DNA from: Pontiellaceae bacterium B1224
Lineage (GTDB): Bacteria > Verrucomicrobiota > Kiritimatiellia > Kiritimatiellales > Pontiellaceae
Direction: 5' to 3'
Assembly: GCA_029432815.1 (NCBI GenBank)
Contig: JAROBA010000013.1
Location: forward strand, 1-64,000
Length of the DNA: 64,000 nt
Part shown: one piece after another, positions 8,401-16,223 of the stretch
Numbering within the stretch: the stretch's first letter is position 1
Layout: every line of letters begins with the position of its first letter
The notes under the pieces: generated by a model
The model's input: only the letters and a program-made list of their open reading frames with translations
What the model was told of the DNA's origin: nothing
The model's database searches: none
Translations under genes and position numbers: made by a program

Positions 8401-11054
8401 CGAGGTACTTCCATAGATTGGAAGGCGGTCATCATCAATTCCACCACTTTAGGATGATCCAGAATCTCACCGTGGCCGCCTCCGATAATGTGCGGATTAA
8501 AGTCTCCAAGGCAGATTTCATCGAAACCCATGTACAGGTTTTCCCACCAGCCCGAGAGCAGCATTTCCCACCCCTGACATTCCGAGCGGAAATAGAGCAC
8601 CGGCATATCCGTGCCCTTCGACTTATGCTTCTTCACGGCGGCTTGCTGCGTTTGCGCGCAATACCAATTGCGTTCATTCACAGGTATTATTTTACCGCCG
8701 AGTGCATCAGCCCCGTATTTGGCCAACCGACGATTTGTTCTCCATACCCGCGCCAAAGCGTAGGGAGGTGTGCGCTTCAACCAGGGCAATGGTGTCGGAA
8801 TCGATTTCTCTGCAACCGTGTCGTCACAAATTTTATTTTCAGCCAACTGATCACACACAGCCGCGTATGCAGGCTCCGAAATCGGATTTTTCGGGTGATA
8901 GCTTTTGGACCGCAGATTCGGAGAGTCGAAAATAATTAACGGATCAAGCACTTTCACACCCGCCGCTTTCAGCAACCGCGCCAGCTCAATCGCAATATAG
9001 CCGCCAATGCAATATCCACCAATGCGCACCGGGGTATCCGGAAAATGTTTCAGCAACTCATCGCAATAAACCTGCGCCATCTCCTCAATGCTGGTTTCGC
9101 CGGGGCCGCCGTCCCACCCCGACCACTGGAATGCGTAGACCGGCTGATCGGCATCGAGCTGCTGCGTCACCTTTGAAAAACAGAGAATATTTCCCGCCCC
9201 GCCATGCACAAAGAACAGCGGCGGAACACCCGGCGCCCCCTTTTTCAGCCGTTTCAGCGAACGGCAGTCCGGAAACTCCTCCGCGCCCCCCGCATCAATA
9301 TGTTTTGCCAGCAACTCAATCGTCGGCGCATGCATCAACGTCGAAAGCGGCAGGTCGCAACCGAACTCCTGTTGAATATTCAGAAAGAGCGTCACCGCGC
9401 GCAACGAATCGCCGCCCAATTCAAAAAAGTCGGCCGTTCGCGGGATCCCATCAAAACCGAGCAAACTTTTCCAAACTCTGGAAAGCGTCTCCTCCGTCGC
9501 CGATTCATAACGAACTTCTTCACCGGCATACTGACTGTTTTCAATCGAAGGTTCCGGCAACGCGTTCAAATCCACCTTGCCGCTTGGCGTGTACGGAATC
9601 TGATCCAGCTGAATCAGAAAAGCGGGCACCATATAATCCGGCAGCTTTGCATCCAGATGGGCGCGCAGTTCCCGATACGAAACCGAAGCGCCCTCTTTCA
9701 GCATGTAATACGTCGCCAGACGCGTCACCCCATCCTCGCTCTTGAACGCATGGGTCAAACAATGTCCAAGGCCTGGAAGTTGCGAAGCCGCATTATTAAT
9801 TTCGCCGGGCTCAATCCGATGCCCCAGCACTTTGATCTGATGATCGCGCCGTCCCCGAAAATCAATCGATCCGTCGGGATTAAACGCCGCCAAATCGCCC
9901 GTGCGATACAGCCGGGAATGCCCGGGCACATCCACAAAAGCCGCTTGAGTCAGCTCATCGCGTCCAACATAGCCATGCGCCAGATTCCGCCCTGCCAGAT
10001 AAAGCTCACCCTCTTCGCCGGTCGGAACCGGTTGCCGGTTTTCATCGAAGATATACGTAGAACAGTTTTTAAGCGGCGTTCCAATGCTTGGAAGATCCGG
10101 CCAGGATTCGGGATCGCCTTCCAGCAGGTGGGCCGTAATCACGTGCGTTTCCGACGGGCCATACTGATTGTCCAGCGTCGCGCCTTCGACCGTGGAGAAA
10201 TAGCGCCGCACCACCTCATCCACACGCAACTGCTCGCCGGCGGTAATGACTTCCTTGAGAGCCTGCGGAAAACGATTTTGCGCCAGCGCCGTTTGAATCA
10301 GACTGCGCATTGCAACGTACGGAAGGAAAAGCCGTTCAATGCCCTGCTCCATCAAAAGATCCAACAGCTTCCGCGGATCCCGCCGGTCGTCGTCCGAAAT
10401 CAGAAAAAGGGTTCCGCCCGAAGCGAACGTCGTTCCAATTTCCTGGAAGGACACATCGAAACTGATGCTCGAATACTGCAACACCTTCGCACCCGTCCGG
10501 AAGGTTTTTCGCTCCAGTTGCCAATCGATCAAATTGGCCAACGCCCGGTGCGGCATTTCAATGCCTTTCGGACGGCCCGTCGATCCGGAGGTGAATATAA
10601 TATACGCCACCGTTTCAGGGTCGATTCCAAGGGTTGGAACCGCATCCGGAGCCGCCTCGATAGCATCCCGACAATGTTCCCAAATCAGCACCTTGCTGCG
10701 AACATCGCCCAACCGTTCTTGATTTGCAGCATGCACCACAACGCATTTAAGCCGGGCATCCTCCGCCATCATGGCCAGGCGTTCGGCAGGATAGGCCGGA
10801 TCGAGCGGAACATAGGCCGCGCCCGCCTTCAGAATCCCCAAAAGAGTGGCCACCAATTCAACTGATCGATTCAAACAGATTCCGACGGCATCGCCCTTTT
10901 CAACCCCTTCCGAAATCAAATAATTCGCAATGCGGCTGCTCAAGGCATCCAGCTCAGAATACGTTAGCGATACACCTCCAAAAATTAACGCCTTTTCATC
11001 ATGGGTTGCGGCAATGCCCTGAGCAACCCACCCCGTGACCGTATTCATTTCCAT
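8397..11054 (-). CDS. single-module NRPS-like protein (A-PCP-thioesterase)
   Basis: This 885-aa protein would activate an amino acid as AMP ester, load it on a carrier arm and release it. The adenylation domain (about 10-510) has IIFTSGSTGRPKG, NQYGPSE, YRTGDLA and TPSGKVDLNALP. The carrier domain has FFELGGDSLR with the phosphopantetheine Ser near 550. An alpha/beta-hydrolase domain (610-885) begins PLFFVHGGAGN and has GGYCIGG, where Cys682 replaces the usual Ser nucleophile; IIFDSPN and GGGHGEIL could supply Asp and His. There is no condensation domain. It is translationally coupled to the LamG-VanZ gene and surrounded by sugar genes, so an aminoacyl decoration of the polysaccharide is my inference. 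The Sfp-type enzyme at 50 kb could activate it. Confidence 0.9.
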   Translation of the reverse strand: MEMNTVTGWVAQGIAATHDEKALIFGGVSLTYSELDALSSRIANYLISEGVEKGDAVGICLNRSVELVATLLGILKAGAAYVPLDPAYPAERLAMMAEDARLKCVVVHAANQERLGDVRSKVLIWEHCRDAIEAAPDAVPTLGIDPETVAYIIFTSGSTGRPKGIEMPHRALANLIDWQLERKTFRTGAKVLQYSSISFDVSFQEIGTTFASGGTLFLISDDDRRDPRKLLDLLMEQGIERLFLPYVAMRSLIQTALAQNRFPQALKEVITAGEQLRVDEVVRRYFSTVEGATLDNQYGPSETHVITAHLLEGDPESWPDLPSIGTPLKNCSTYIFDENRQPVPTGEEGELYLAGRNLAHGYVGRDELTQAAFVDVPGHSRLYRTGDLAAFNPDGSIDFRGRRDHQIKVLGHRIEPGEINNAASQLPGLGHCLTHAFKSEDGVTRLATYYMLKEGASVSYRELRAHLDAKLPDYMVPAFLIQLDQIPYTPSGKVDLNALPEPSIENSQYAGEEVRYESATEETLSRVWKSLLGFDGIPRTADFFELGGDSLRAVTLFLNIQQEFGCDLPLSTLMHAPTIELLAKHIDAGGAEEFPDCRSLKRLKKGAPGVPPLFFVHGGAGNILCFSKVTQQLDADQPVYAFQWSGWDGGPGETSIEEMAQVYCDELLKHFPDTPVRIGGYCIGGYIAIELARLLKAAGVKVLDPLIIFDSPNLRSKSYHPKNPISEPAYAAVCDQLAENKICDDTVAEKSIPTPLPWLKRTPPYALARVWRTNRRLAKYGADALGGKIIPVNERNWYCAQTQQAAVKKHKSKGTDMPVLYFRSECQGWEMLLSGWWENLYMGFDEICLGDFNPHIIGGGHGEILDHPKVVELMMTAFQSMEVPR
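10079..10093. repeat. TTCCAA-N3-TTGGAA palindrome
   Basis: Exact copy (spacer TGC) in the adenylation domain, read as LPSIG. Confidence 0.85.
10625..10639. repeat. TTCCAA-N3-TTGGAA palindrome
   Basis: Exact copy (spacer GGG) in the adenylation domain, read as PTLGI. Near copies lie at 8409, 9469, 9764 and 10433 in the same gene. Confidence 0.85.
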
Positions 11055-11242
11055 TCAGCTCAAACCTCTCTTTTAAAACCGTGCATACGTATGGGCTCAG
11101 GTCAACAGAGCGCTCTCAATCTCGATTATTAACTCTTGATTCGGGAATAGCCAAGATTGCTGCAGCCACAGGATTTAAAAAACGCTGATTCAGTTGCCCG
11201 CCCTTTGCTCAAGGTTTGGTCAGCGACCATCACTGTATTTTT
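11055..11242. other. spacer between GT2 gene and NRPS-like gene
   Basis: No gene is apparent in these 188 bp. The spacer separates the GT2/epimerase group from the NRPS-like gene and may hold a promoter for the latter, but no convincing -35/-10 pair was seen. Confidence 0.35.
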
Positions 11243-12022
11243 TTATCTCGGATGACCGAAAAACTGCTTTAGTTTACCTAGGTTTTTCCAGACCAGCGTA
11301 TGAATCCCCCCGATCCGGTTTTTTCGAATCACCAGCCAATCTTCCTGCGACTTAATAATGATGTGCTTCAGGCTCCGGTTGCTGATACCTCCAACCCTCA
11401 TTTTAACCAATACCCTACGCAGATAGACCGGTTCCACCTCATACTTTCCCAGAATCCGCATCATGAAATCATAGTCGGCAGCACAGGAATACGACGTGTC
11501 AAAAAAATCCCCGTTGTCCAGCTTTGCACGTTCATAGAGTGTGCGCTTCAGATACAGCGAAGGATGCGGGGGCATCCAACCGTGCGATAACTTACGGCGA
11601 CGATAGACGCCGCTCTCCCAATGTCGGACCAGACCGAAGGTTCCATCTTCCGTAAGACGCACATATTGCAAATCGCCATAGAGCGCCTCGGCCCCCGAAT
11701 TCTCGATTTCACAGGAAATACTCGTAAGCACACTACTCGAAGCCAGAAAATCATCGGCGTGAAGGAATCCAACAAAGTCGCCGGTCGCCATTCGAACGCC
11801 TTTATTCAGTGCATCGTAAATACCGTTGTCTTTTTCTGAGACCAGCTTATCGGGCTGAAAATCGCCCGCTTTTATTTTTTCAACGGTGTGATCAGTTGAA
11901 GCACCATCGACCAAAATCCACTCGATCTGATCGCGCGGAAAATCCTGTTCCGCCAGCGAGCGCTGGGTATCAGCAATACTCGCCTCGCAGTTCCAGGTTG
12001 CTGTTATGATTGATATTTTCAT
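11243..12022 (-). CDS. family 2 glycosyltransferase
   Basis: The 259 residues form a GT-A fold enzyme. MKISIITATWNCEASI and ILVDGASTDHTVEKI form the nucleotide-binding half, and FLHADDFL carries the DXD-like metal site. GWMPPHPSLYLKRTLYE is typical of WcaA/PglI-like inverting transferases that act on membrane-bound oligosaccharide. It is cytosolic or peripheral at the inner membrane. The ATG overlaps the stop of the epimerase gene by 4 bp. The acceptor and donor sugars cannot be read from sequence. Confidence 0.88.
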   Translation of the reverse strand: MKISIITATWNCEASIADTQRSLAEQDFPRDQIEWILVDGASTDHTVEKIKAGDFQPDKLVSEKDNGIYDALNKGVRMATGDFVGFLHADDFLASSSVLTSISCEIENSGAEALYGDLQYVRLTEDGTFGLVRHWESGVYRRRKLSHGWMPPHPSLYLKRTLYERAKLDNGDFFDTSYSCAADYDFMMRILGKYEVEPVYLRRVLVKMRVGGISNRSLKHIIIKSQEDWLVIRKNRIGGIHTLVWKNLGKLKQFFGHPR

Positions 12023-12981
12023 AGTGAAGCTTCATAATTCTTGAACCATTCTACGAATTTCGTCAACCCTTCCTGTAAACTCGTTGTCGGCTGATAATCC
12101 AGTTTCAACTGAGCCTTGGAAATGTCTGCAAAGGTAACCGGAACGTCCCCCGGCTGCATGGACAACATTTCCATCTCGGGTTTAACTCCGAGCGCATCAC
12201 CCAGATGTTGAATCATATCCATTAACCGTTCCGGTTGGTTGTTCCCCAGATTAAAGATTTCGTATGGCTCCAGCCCATCAACAAACAAAGAAACCATCAC
12301 CCCCTGCACGACATCATCAATATAGGTGAAGTCACGTTTCATGTCGCCGTGATTAAATACCTTGATCGGCTTGCCCTGCAGCATTGCTTCTGTAAAAAGC
12401 CAATACGCCATGTCCGGCCGTCCCTCGGGACCGTAGACCGTGAAAAACCGCAAGCCGATAGCCTGAAATCCATAGAGGTGCGTATAGGCATGCGCCATCA
12501 GCTCGTTGGCCTTTTTGGTGGCAGCGTAGAGACTTACCGGATGATCCACCGCATCGTCTTCCGAGAAGGGCACCTTTTTATTGCCGCCATACACACTGGA
12601 GCTGGAGGCATAAACTAACCGATCTATTTCAAAGTTCCGGCAGCACTCCAGCATGTTGAGATGCCCAGCCAGATTCGACTGCTCATACGCGTGCGGATTT
12701 TCGAGTGAATAGCGCACCCCCGCCTGGGCGGCGAGGTGGCAGACACGATCGGGTTTGTGAAACTTGAAACCTGAAACCAGAAACTTGAAATCGGATATAT
12801 CGCCTCGGAGCCCCACATAGCCCGACCGTGCTTCCAGCTTCGCATGGCGCGCTTCTTTCAGCGCAACCGAATAATAGTCGTTAAAATTATCAACGCCAAC
12901 CACCTCATGCCCCGCATCCAACAATGCATGCGCCACATTCGACCCAATAAACCCCGCCGTACCTGTTACTAAAATTTTCAA
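12019..12981 (-). CDS. NAD-dependent epimerase, UDP-glucuronate 4-epimerase-like
   Basis: This 320-aa extended SDR is close to CapI/LspL-type enzymes that convert UDP-glucuronate to UDP-galacturonate, which fits ugd in the same locus. GTAGFIGSNVAHALL binds NAD, SSSSVYGG and LYAATKKANE give Ser/Tyr/Lys, and HLAAQAGVRYSLENP and RFFTVYGPEGRPDMA are hallmarks of this subgroup. Residues ~67-80, normally a variable helix before PDRV, are instead encoded by five degenerate heptamers (12758-12792), giving the odd DFKFLVSGFKFHK while keeping the protein length normal. It overlaps both neighbours by 4 bp. Confidence 0.88.
   Translation of the reverse strand: MKILVTGTAGFIGSNVAHALLDAGHEVVGVDNFNDYYSVALKEARHAKLEARSGYVGLRGDISDFKFLVSGFKFHKPDRVCHLAAQAGVRYSLENPHAYEQSNLAGHLNMLECCRNFEIDRLVYASSSSVYGGNKKVPFSEDDAVDHPVSLYAATKKANELMAHAYTHLYGFQAIGLRFFTVYGPEGRPDMAYWLFTEAMLQGKPIKVFNHGDMKRDFTYIDDVVQGVMVSLFVDGLEPYEIFNLGNNQPERLMDMIQHLGDALGVKPEMEMLSMQPGDVPVTFADISKAQLKLDYQPTTSLQEGLTKFVEWFKNYEASL
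12758..12792. repeat. five degenerate heptamers inside the epimerase gene
   Basis: Five 7-bp units follow one another on the plus strand: TGAAACT, TGAAACC, TGAAACC, AGAAACT, TGAAATC. The 35 bp lie in frame inside the epimerase gene and replace, rather than lengthen, the usual segment. Confidence 0.8.
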
Positions 12982-13817
12982 AGCTGTTTTCCTTTGGAGT
13001 TTTTTTTATTATAGCGAAGCTCCGCCACTTTCAGATCGATCATATATTCATACATCGAGCGCATAATGGAATATCGGAGCCCCGGCAGGCCATCAAGCAA
13101 ACCCAAACGGAAAAAATAGAGATAGCCAAACATCAAAAACGGCCGGCCCGGCATTTTATAGGCCAGCGTTTTCAGCGCCCGGCGTTTAACGGCGGCGTCG
13201 CTTGAAAAAAGTTCCATTGGATGGAACGTTGACGCCACTTCGCCAATCAAATCCTGCGCTTCCATTTGAGAATATTTATTATGGCGATCAAACCAATGCC
13301 CCACCCCATGAGAAAACGGATAATGAATAATATGCCCTTCCAGCTTTCCTGTTGGGCCATCGACCACTGCCACCGGATTCACCAATCGTTCATAGCGTAT
13401 TTTTTCAGGCCGGAACACGCGGGTAATCCACGTGGGATAAAGCTGCGACCGTTTCAACCAGCGACCCATAAAATAATCTTTACGTCGCACCTGAAAGGCC
13501 GCGTGATTCCCACAGCTTTCAGGCAGGGTTTCCAATTCCGCCCGCAATGTATCATCGCACGTTTCATCCGCATCGGTGTAGTAGACCCAGTCATGCTTAT
13601 ATTCAATATTTTCCGCACCCCAGTTCTGATGTGCTGACCAATTATCAAATTTACGTTGAATCACCCGCGCGCCCAGCTTTTCAGCCAGCTCCACTGTGCG
13701 GTCATCACTATAGGAATCAAATACAACAATGTCATCCGACCACGAGACGGATTGAATACACCGCTCAATGTTGATCTCTTCGTTCTTGGTAAGGATTAGA
13801 ACAGAAACGCCTGCCAT
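12978..13817 (-). CDS. family 2 glycosyltransferase, WaaE/KdtX-like
   Basis: This 279-aa protein begins VSVLILTKNEEINIERCI and has VVFDSYSDDRTVELA and YYTDADETCDD, the pattern of lipopolysaccharide-core beta-1,4-glucosyltransferases (WaaE/KdtX type). A C-terminal hydrophobic stretch (FLMFGYLYFFRLGLLDG) probably docks it to the membrane. I start it at the ATG at 13817, one base after the TAA of the upstream acyltransferase; a longer frame to 13895 would overlap that gene and adds residues unlike the family. The self-complementary element TTCCAT-TGG-ATGGAA (13212-13226) falls in this gene and is the last member of its family before a long gap. Confidence 0.87.
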   Translation of the reverse strand: MAGVSVLILTKNEEINIERCIQSVSWSDDIVVFDSYSDDRTVELAEKLGARVIQRKFDNWSAHQNWGAENIEYKHDWVYYTDADETCDDTLRAELETLPESCGNHAAFQVRRKDYFMGRWLKRSQLYPTWITRVFRPEKIRYERLVNPVAVVDGPTGKLEGHIIHYPFSHGVGHWFDRHNKYSQMEAQDLIGEVASTFHPMELFSSDAAVKRRALKTLAYKMPGRPFLMFGYLYFFRLGLLDGLPGLRYSIMRSMYEYMIDLKVAELRYNKKNSKGKQL

Positions 13818-13818
13818 T

Positions 13819-14373
13819 TTATTCCATCTCCCTAAACACACGCTTTTTGATAAATCGCGCCGGATTCCCTGCAACAATACTCCCCGACTCAACATTCTTT
13901 GATACTACAGCAGAACATCCTACCACTGAAAAATCGCCAATCTCCACGCCGGGGAGAATTTTTGCACCTGCAGCAAGCCAACATCCTGTTCCAATACGAA
14001 TAGGTTTCGTCAATAAATCAAAATAGGGAGAACTAATATCGTGGTTACCGGTAACCAACCACGCATGTTGACTAATGCAACTTTGTGCCCCGATGCTGAT
14101 CCGGTCTAGCGAATAGACCCAGCACCCTTCACCCAAAGAAGCATATTCATCCATTTCCAATTTCCAGGGACAATGGATTTTTACTTTATTATGGACGGAT
14201 ACACTTTTCGCCAACTTGGCACCAAAGGAAACTAAAAGAAATCGGCGCCACCCTCTCATTCGGCGGGGCGACCATCTGAAAAGCGTGCTTTGCACGATTC
14301 CCCATGTACCAATCCGTATTTTTTCTTTTAGAGGTAACCCTGAGGTTTGAATGGGTCGAAATTGAGGAGGCAT
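13819..14373 (-). CDS. WcaF-like hexapeptide acetyltransferase (copy 1)
   Basis: This 184-aa left-handed beta-helix protein acetylates a sugar, probably on a lipid-linked intermediate. WKLEMDEYASLGEGCWVYSL, ISIGAQSCISQHAWL, GNHDISSPYFDL and a run of hexapeptides to VVSKNVESGSIVAGNPAR match the WcaF group of colanic-acid acetyltransferases. The His of GNHD is the likely catalytic base. It lies 3 bp after a paralogue of similar length and motif order, so the two probably arose by tandem duplication and modify different residues. Confidence 0.87.
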   Translation of the reverse strand: MPPQFRPIQTSGLPLKEKIRIGTWGIVQSTLFRWSPRRMRGWRRFLLVSFGAKLAKSVSVHNKVKIHCPWKLEMDEYASLGEGCWVYSLDRISIGAQSCISQHAWLVTGNHDISSPYFDLLTKPIRIGTGCWLAAGAKILPGVEIGDFSVVGCSAVVSKNVESGSIVAGNPARFIKKRVFREME

Positions 14374-14376
14374 AAA

Positions 14377-14928
14377 CTACAACCTTTTGTTAATTTTTCT
14401 CGGTTTAATGAATTTAGCTGGATTTCCTGCGACAATGCTCCATTCGTTAACATCCCGAACAACAACGGAACGCGCTCCAACTACAGCGCCATTACCAACC
14501 GTTACTCCTGGAGCAATAAAACTATCCGCACATACCCATGCCTGTTTCTTTATTACGACCGGCCGCCGCACCAATGGTGCACGGAAATCCTCATAATCAT
14601 GCGTAAGGGTACAAATATGAGAGAATTGAGAAACCGTTACAAAATCTTCCAAACAGAGTCCGCCGCCGCAGTAGCAATTCACTCCCTCTCCGATGCAGAC
14701 ATATTGTCCCACTTCCAATTTCCAGGGTTCGGAAATAATCACAGAAGGTAATACTTGTGCTCCCACCCCAACCTTTGCACCAAACATGCGCAAAATCATC
14801 CGGCGCCATGCATAAAACAGCTTTGGCGTAGGTCGAAATAAAAGTATCCACCCCAGTTTCCAAAGAACCCGCATTATCTTATTCGAGAAGGTATTGGGAC
14901 TGCTTGCAAATGGATTATCATCCGACAT
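14377..14928 (-). CDS. WcaF-like hexapeptide acetyltransferase (copy 2)
   Basis: The 183 residues resemble the downstream neighbour: an N-terminal amphipathic part (VLWKLGWILLFRPTPKLFY), then WKLEVGQYVCIGEGVNCY, SQFSHICTLTHDYEDF with the His-Asp of the family, and the hexapeptide coil ending in WSIVAGNPAKFIKPR. The acetyl-CoA donor is expected from the family. It forms a tandem pair with the gene at 13.8 kb, and its own upstream gap is 44 bp to the next glycosyltransferase. Confidence 0.87.
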   Translation of the reverse strand: MSDDNPFASSPNTFSNKIMRVLWKLGWILLFRPTPKLFYAWRRMILRMFGAKVGVGAQVLPSVIISEPWKLEVGQYVCIGEGVNCYCGGGLCLEDFVTVSQFSHICTLTHDYEDFRAPLVRRPVVIKKQAWVCADSFIAPGVTVGNGAVVGARSVVVRDVNEWSIVAGNPAKFIKPRKINKRL

Positions 14929-14972
14929 TTGTAATCACCTTAGTTCAACCGATTCATATCGGAGAGTATCCT

Positions 14973-16223
14973 TTAGTCAAACTTAATAACAGAAGGAACC
15001 GGACCACCCAGACACCATTGGTAAACTGCCTTCATATCCTGAGCAATCTGTGTCCAGGTAAAACTTCGCTCAACTAATTTTCGGCCATTTCTACCCAACT
15101 GCCATCGCTCCTCGTTGGAAAATGAAAATAATTCGTTCAACCCCTCGGCGACCGATGAAAAGTCCGGCTCTACTCGAATGGCTGCTTTCGCTGAGAATCC
15201 CTCGGGTATGTTGCAAAACTCTGTCATGACGACCGGAAGTTCATACGACCATGCCTCTAAAACTGACATGGGTAGTCCTTCCGAAAACGAGGGTAGAATG
15301 AAAGCATCGACACTCCTAAGAAGAGCTTCTTTTTCTGCACCGAATTTTGGACCCAGAAAATAGAGCTCAGAAGACGGCGGATAGATATCAGAGGGAAGAC
15401 TTTTTTCTGACACAGCATCCGACCAGGAAAAGCCCAACTGACTCGCCTGTTCTTTGAGTCCTTCCAAATGGTTTCCATCATCCCAGCCGGCGATAAGCAG
15501 TTGCCAGCCGGAAAAAGCTTTGGGGTTCTTACTTTGGACCATCGACCACGCTTCTAACAATTCCTTTAGTCCCTTCTTCGGGTGAATGCGGCCAAGGAAG
15601 AGTAGCTGCTTCTTGCGGTTGATGGTTTGGGGTTTGGGGTTTGAGAAATCGATCTCCGTCCTCTGATCTCCACCTCCTGCATTCCGACCTCCAATCTCCG
15701 GCAACTCAATCCCATTTGGAATAATGGCGATCGGATTCTTCAATCCATAAGCCCGAATGGACGCTGCCTCAGACTGGCAAAGCGCATGAAGGCAAGTTGC
15801 TTCTCTCAACGAGCGGTCAGCGAATAAATTCCCCACTACCTTTTTTTTCAAGGTAGAATTCTGTAGTGCCCACGGATCCAACATACCATGAGGACTTATG
15901 ATAACAGGCCTCTTAGTTGCAGACTGCCACTGGAGTGCTGCCCATTGGTCATCTAACCATATTCCATGCTGATGAATCAGGTCGGGCGAATTCTGTTTTA
16001 AAAGCCGTCTTAGTTGAAAAGAGGTTTGCAATGGACCATATGATTGATACTGAACTGTTGATACATTTCCCCACTGAGCACGATCAGAGTCGGTATGAGG
16101 ATCCGCGCGACCATAGACACTCACACCAACACCCTGATCATGCATTGCCTTGCAGAGGGAACTCATTGCGTAAAACAATCCTCCGGCACTTCGACTAAGC
16201 CCACAAAGTTCAATAGCATCCAT
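14973..16223 (-). CDS. family 4 glycosyltransferase
   Basis: This 416-aa GT-B enzyme has HQHGIWLDDQW and ISPHGMLDPWAL in the acceptor half. LLFLGRIHPKKGLKELLEAW and FILPSFSEGLPMSVLEAW (the EX7E-type motif) form the donor half. This GMLDPWAL subgroup is common in exopolysaccharide loci. The linker near residues 180-205, between IIPNGIELPE and QLLFLGRI, is built from degenerate 7-bp repeats in the DNA (15624-15700) and is poor in structure. Its ATG overlaps the TAA of the upstream gene by one base. Confidence 0.88.
   Translation of the reverse strand: MDAIELCGLSRSAGGLFYAMSSLCKAMHDQGVGVSVYGRADPHTDSDRAQWGNVSTVQYQSYGPLQTSFQLRRLLKQNSPDLIHQHGIWLDDQWAALQWQSATKRPVIISPHGMLDPWALQNSTLKKKVVGNLFADRSLREATCLHALCQSEAASIRAYGLKNPIAIIPNGIELPEIGGRNAGGGDQRTEIDFSNPKPQTINRKKQLLFLGRIHPKKGLKELLEAWSMVQSKNPKAFSGWQLLIAGWDDGNHLEGLKEQASQLGFSWSDAVSEKSLPSDIYPPSSELYFLGPKFGAEKEALLRSVDAFILPSFSEGLPMSVLEAWSYELPVVMTEFCNIPEGFSAKAAIRVEPDFSSVAEGLNELFSFSNEERWQLGRNGRKLVERSFTWTQIAQDMKAVYQWCLGGPVPSVIKFD
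15624..15700. repeat. degenerate heptamer repeats inside a GT4 gene
   Basis: There are three units of GGTTTGR (15624-15644), seven spacer bases, then seven contiguous 7-bp units at 15652-15700 related to ATCTCCG (ATCTCCG, TCCTCTG, ATCTCCA, CCTCCTG, CATTCCG, ACCTCCA, ATCTCCG). They encode the linker between the two halves of the glycosyltransferase on the minus strand. Confidence 0.8.

Noticed and set aside
9204-10865. Open plus-strand frame of 553 codons
   Set aside because: It is antisense to the well-supported NRPS-like gene, has biased basic composition and no family motif.
14150-14730. Repeated TTCCAATTTCCAGG in two places
   Set aside because: It is explained by the homologous WKLE codons of the two tandem acyltransferase genes, not by a dispersed element.
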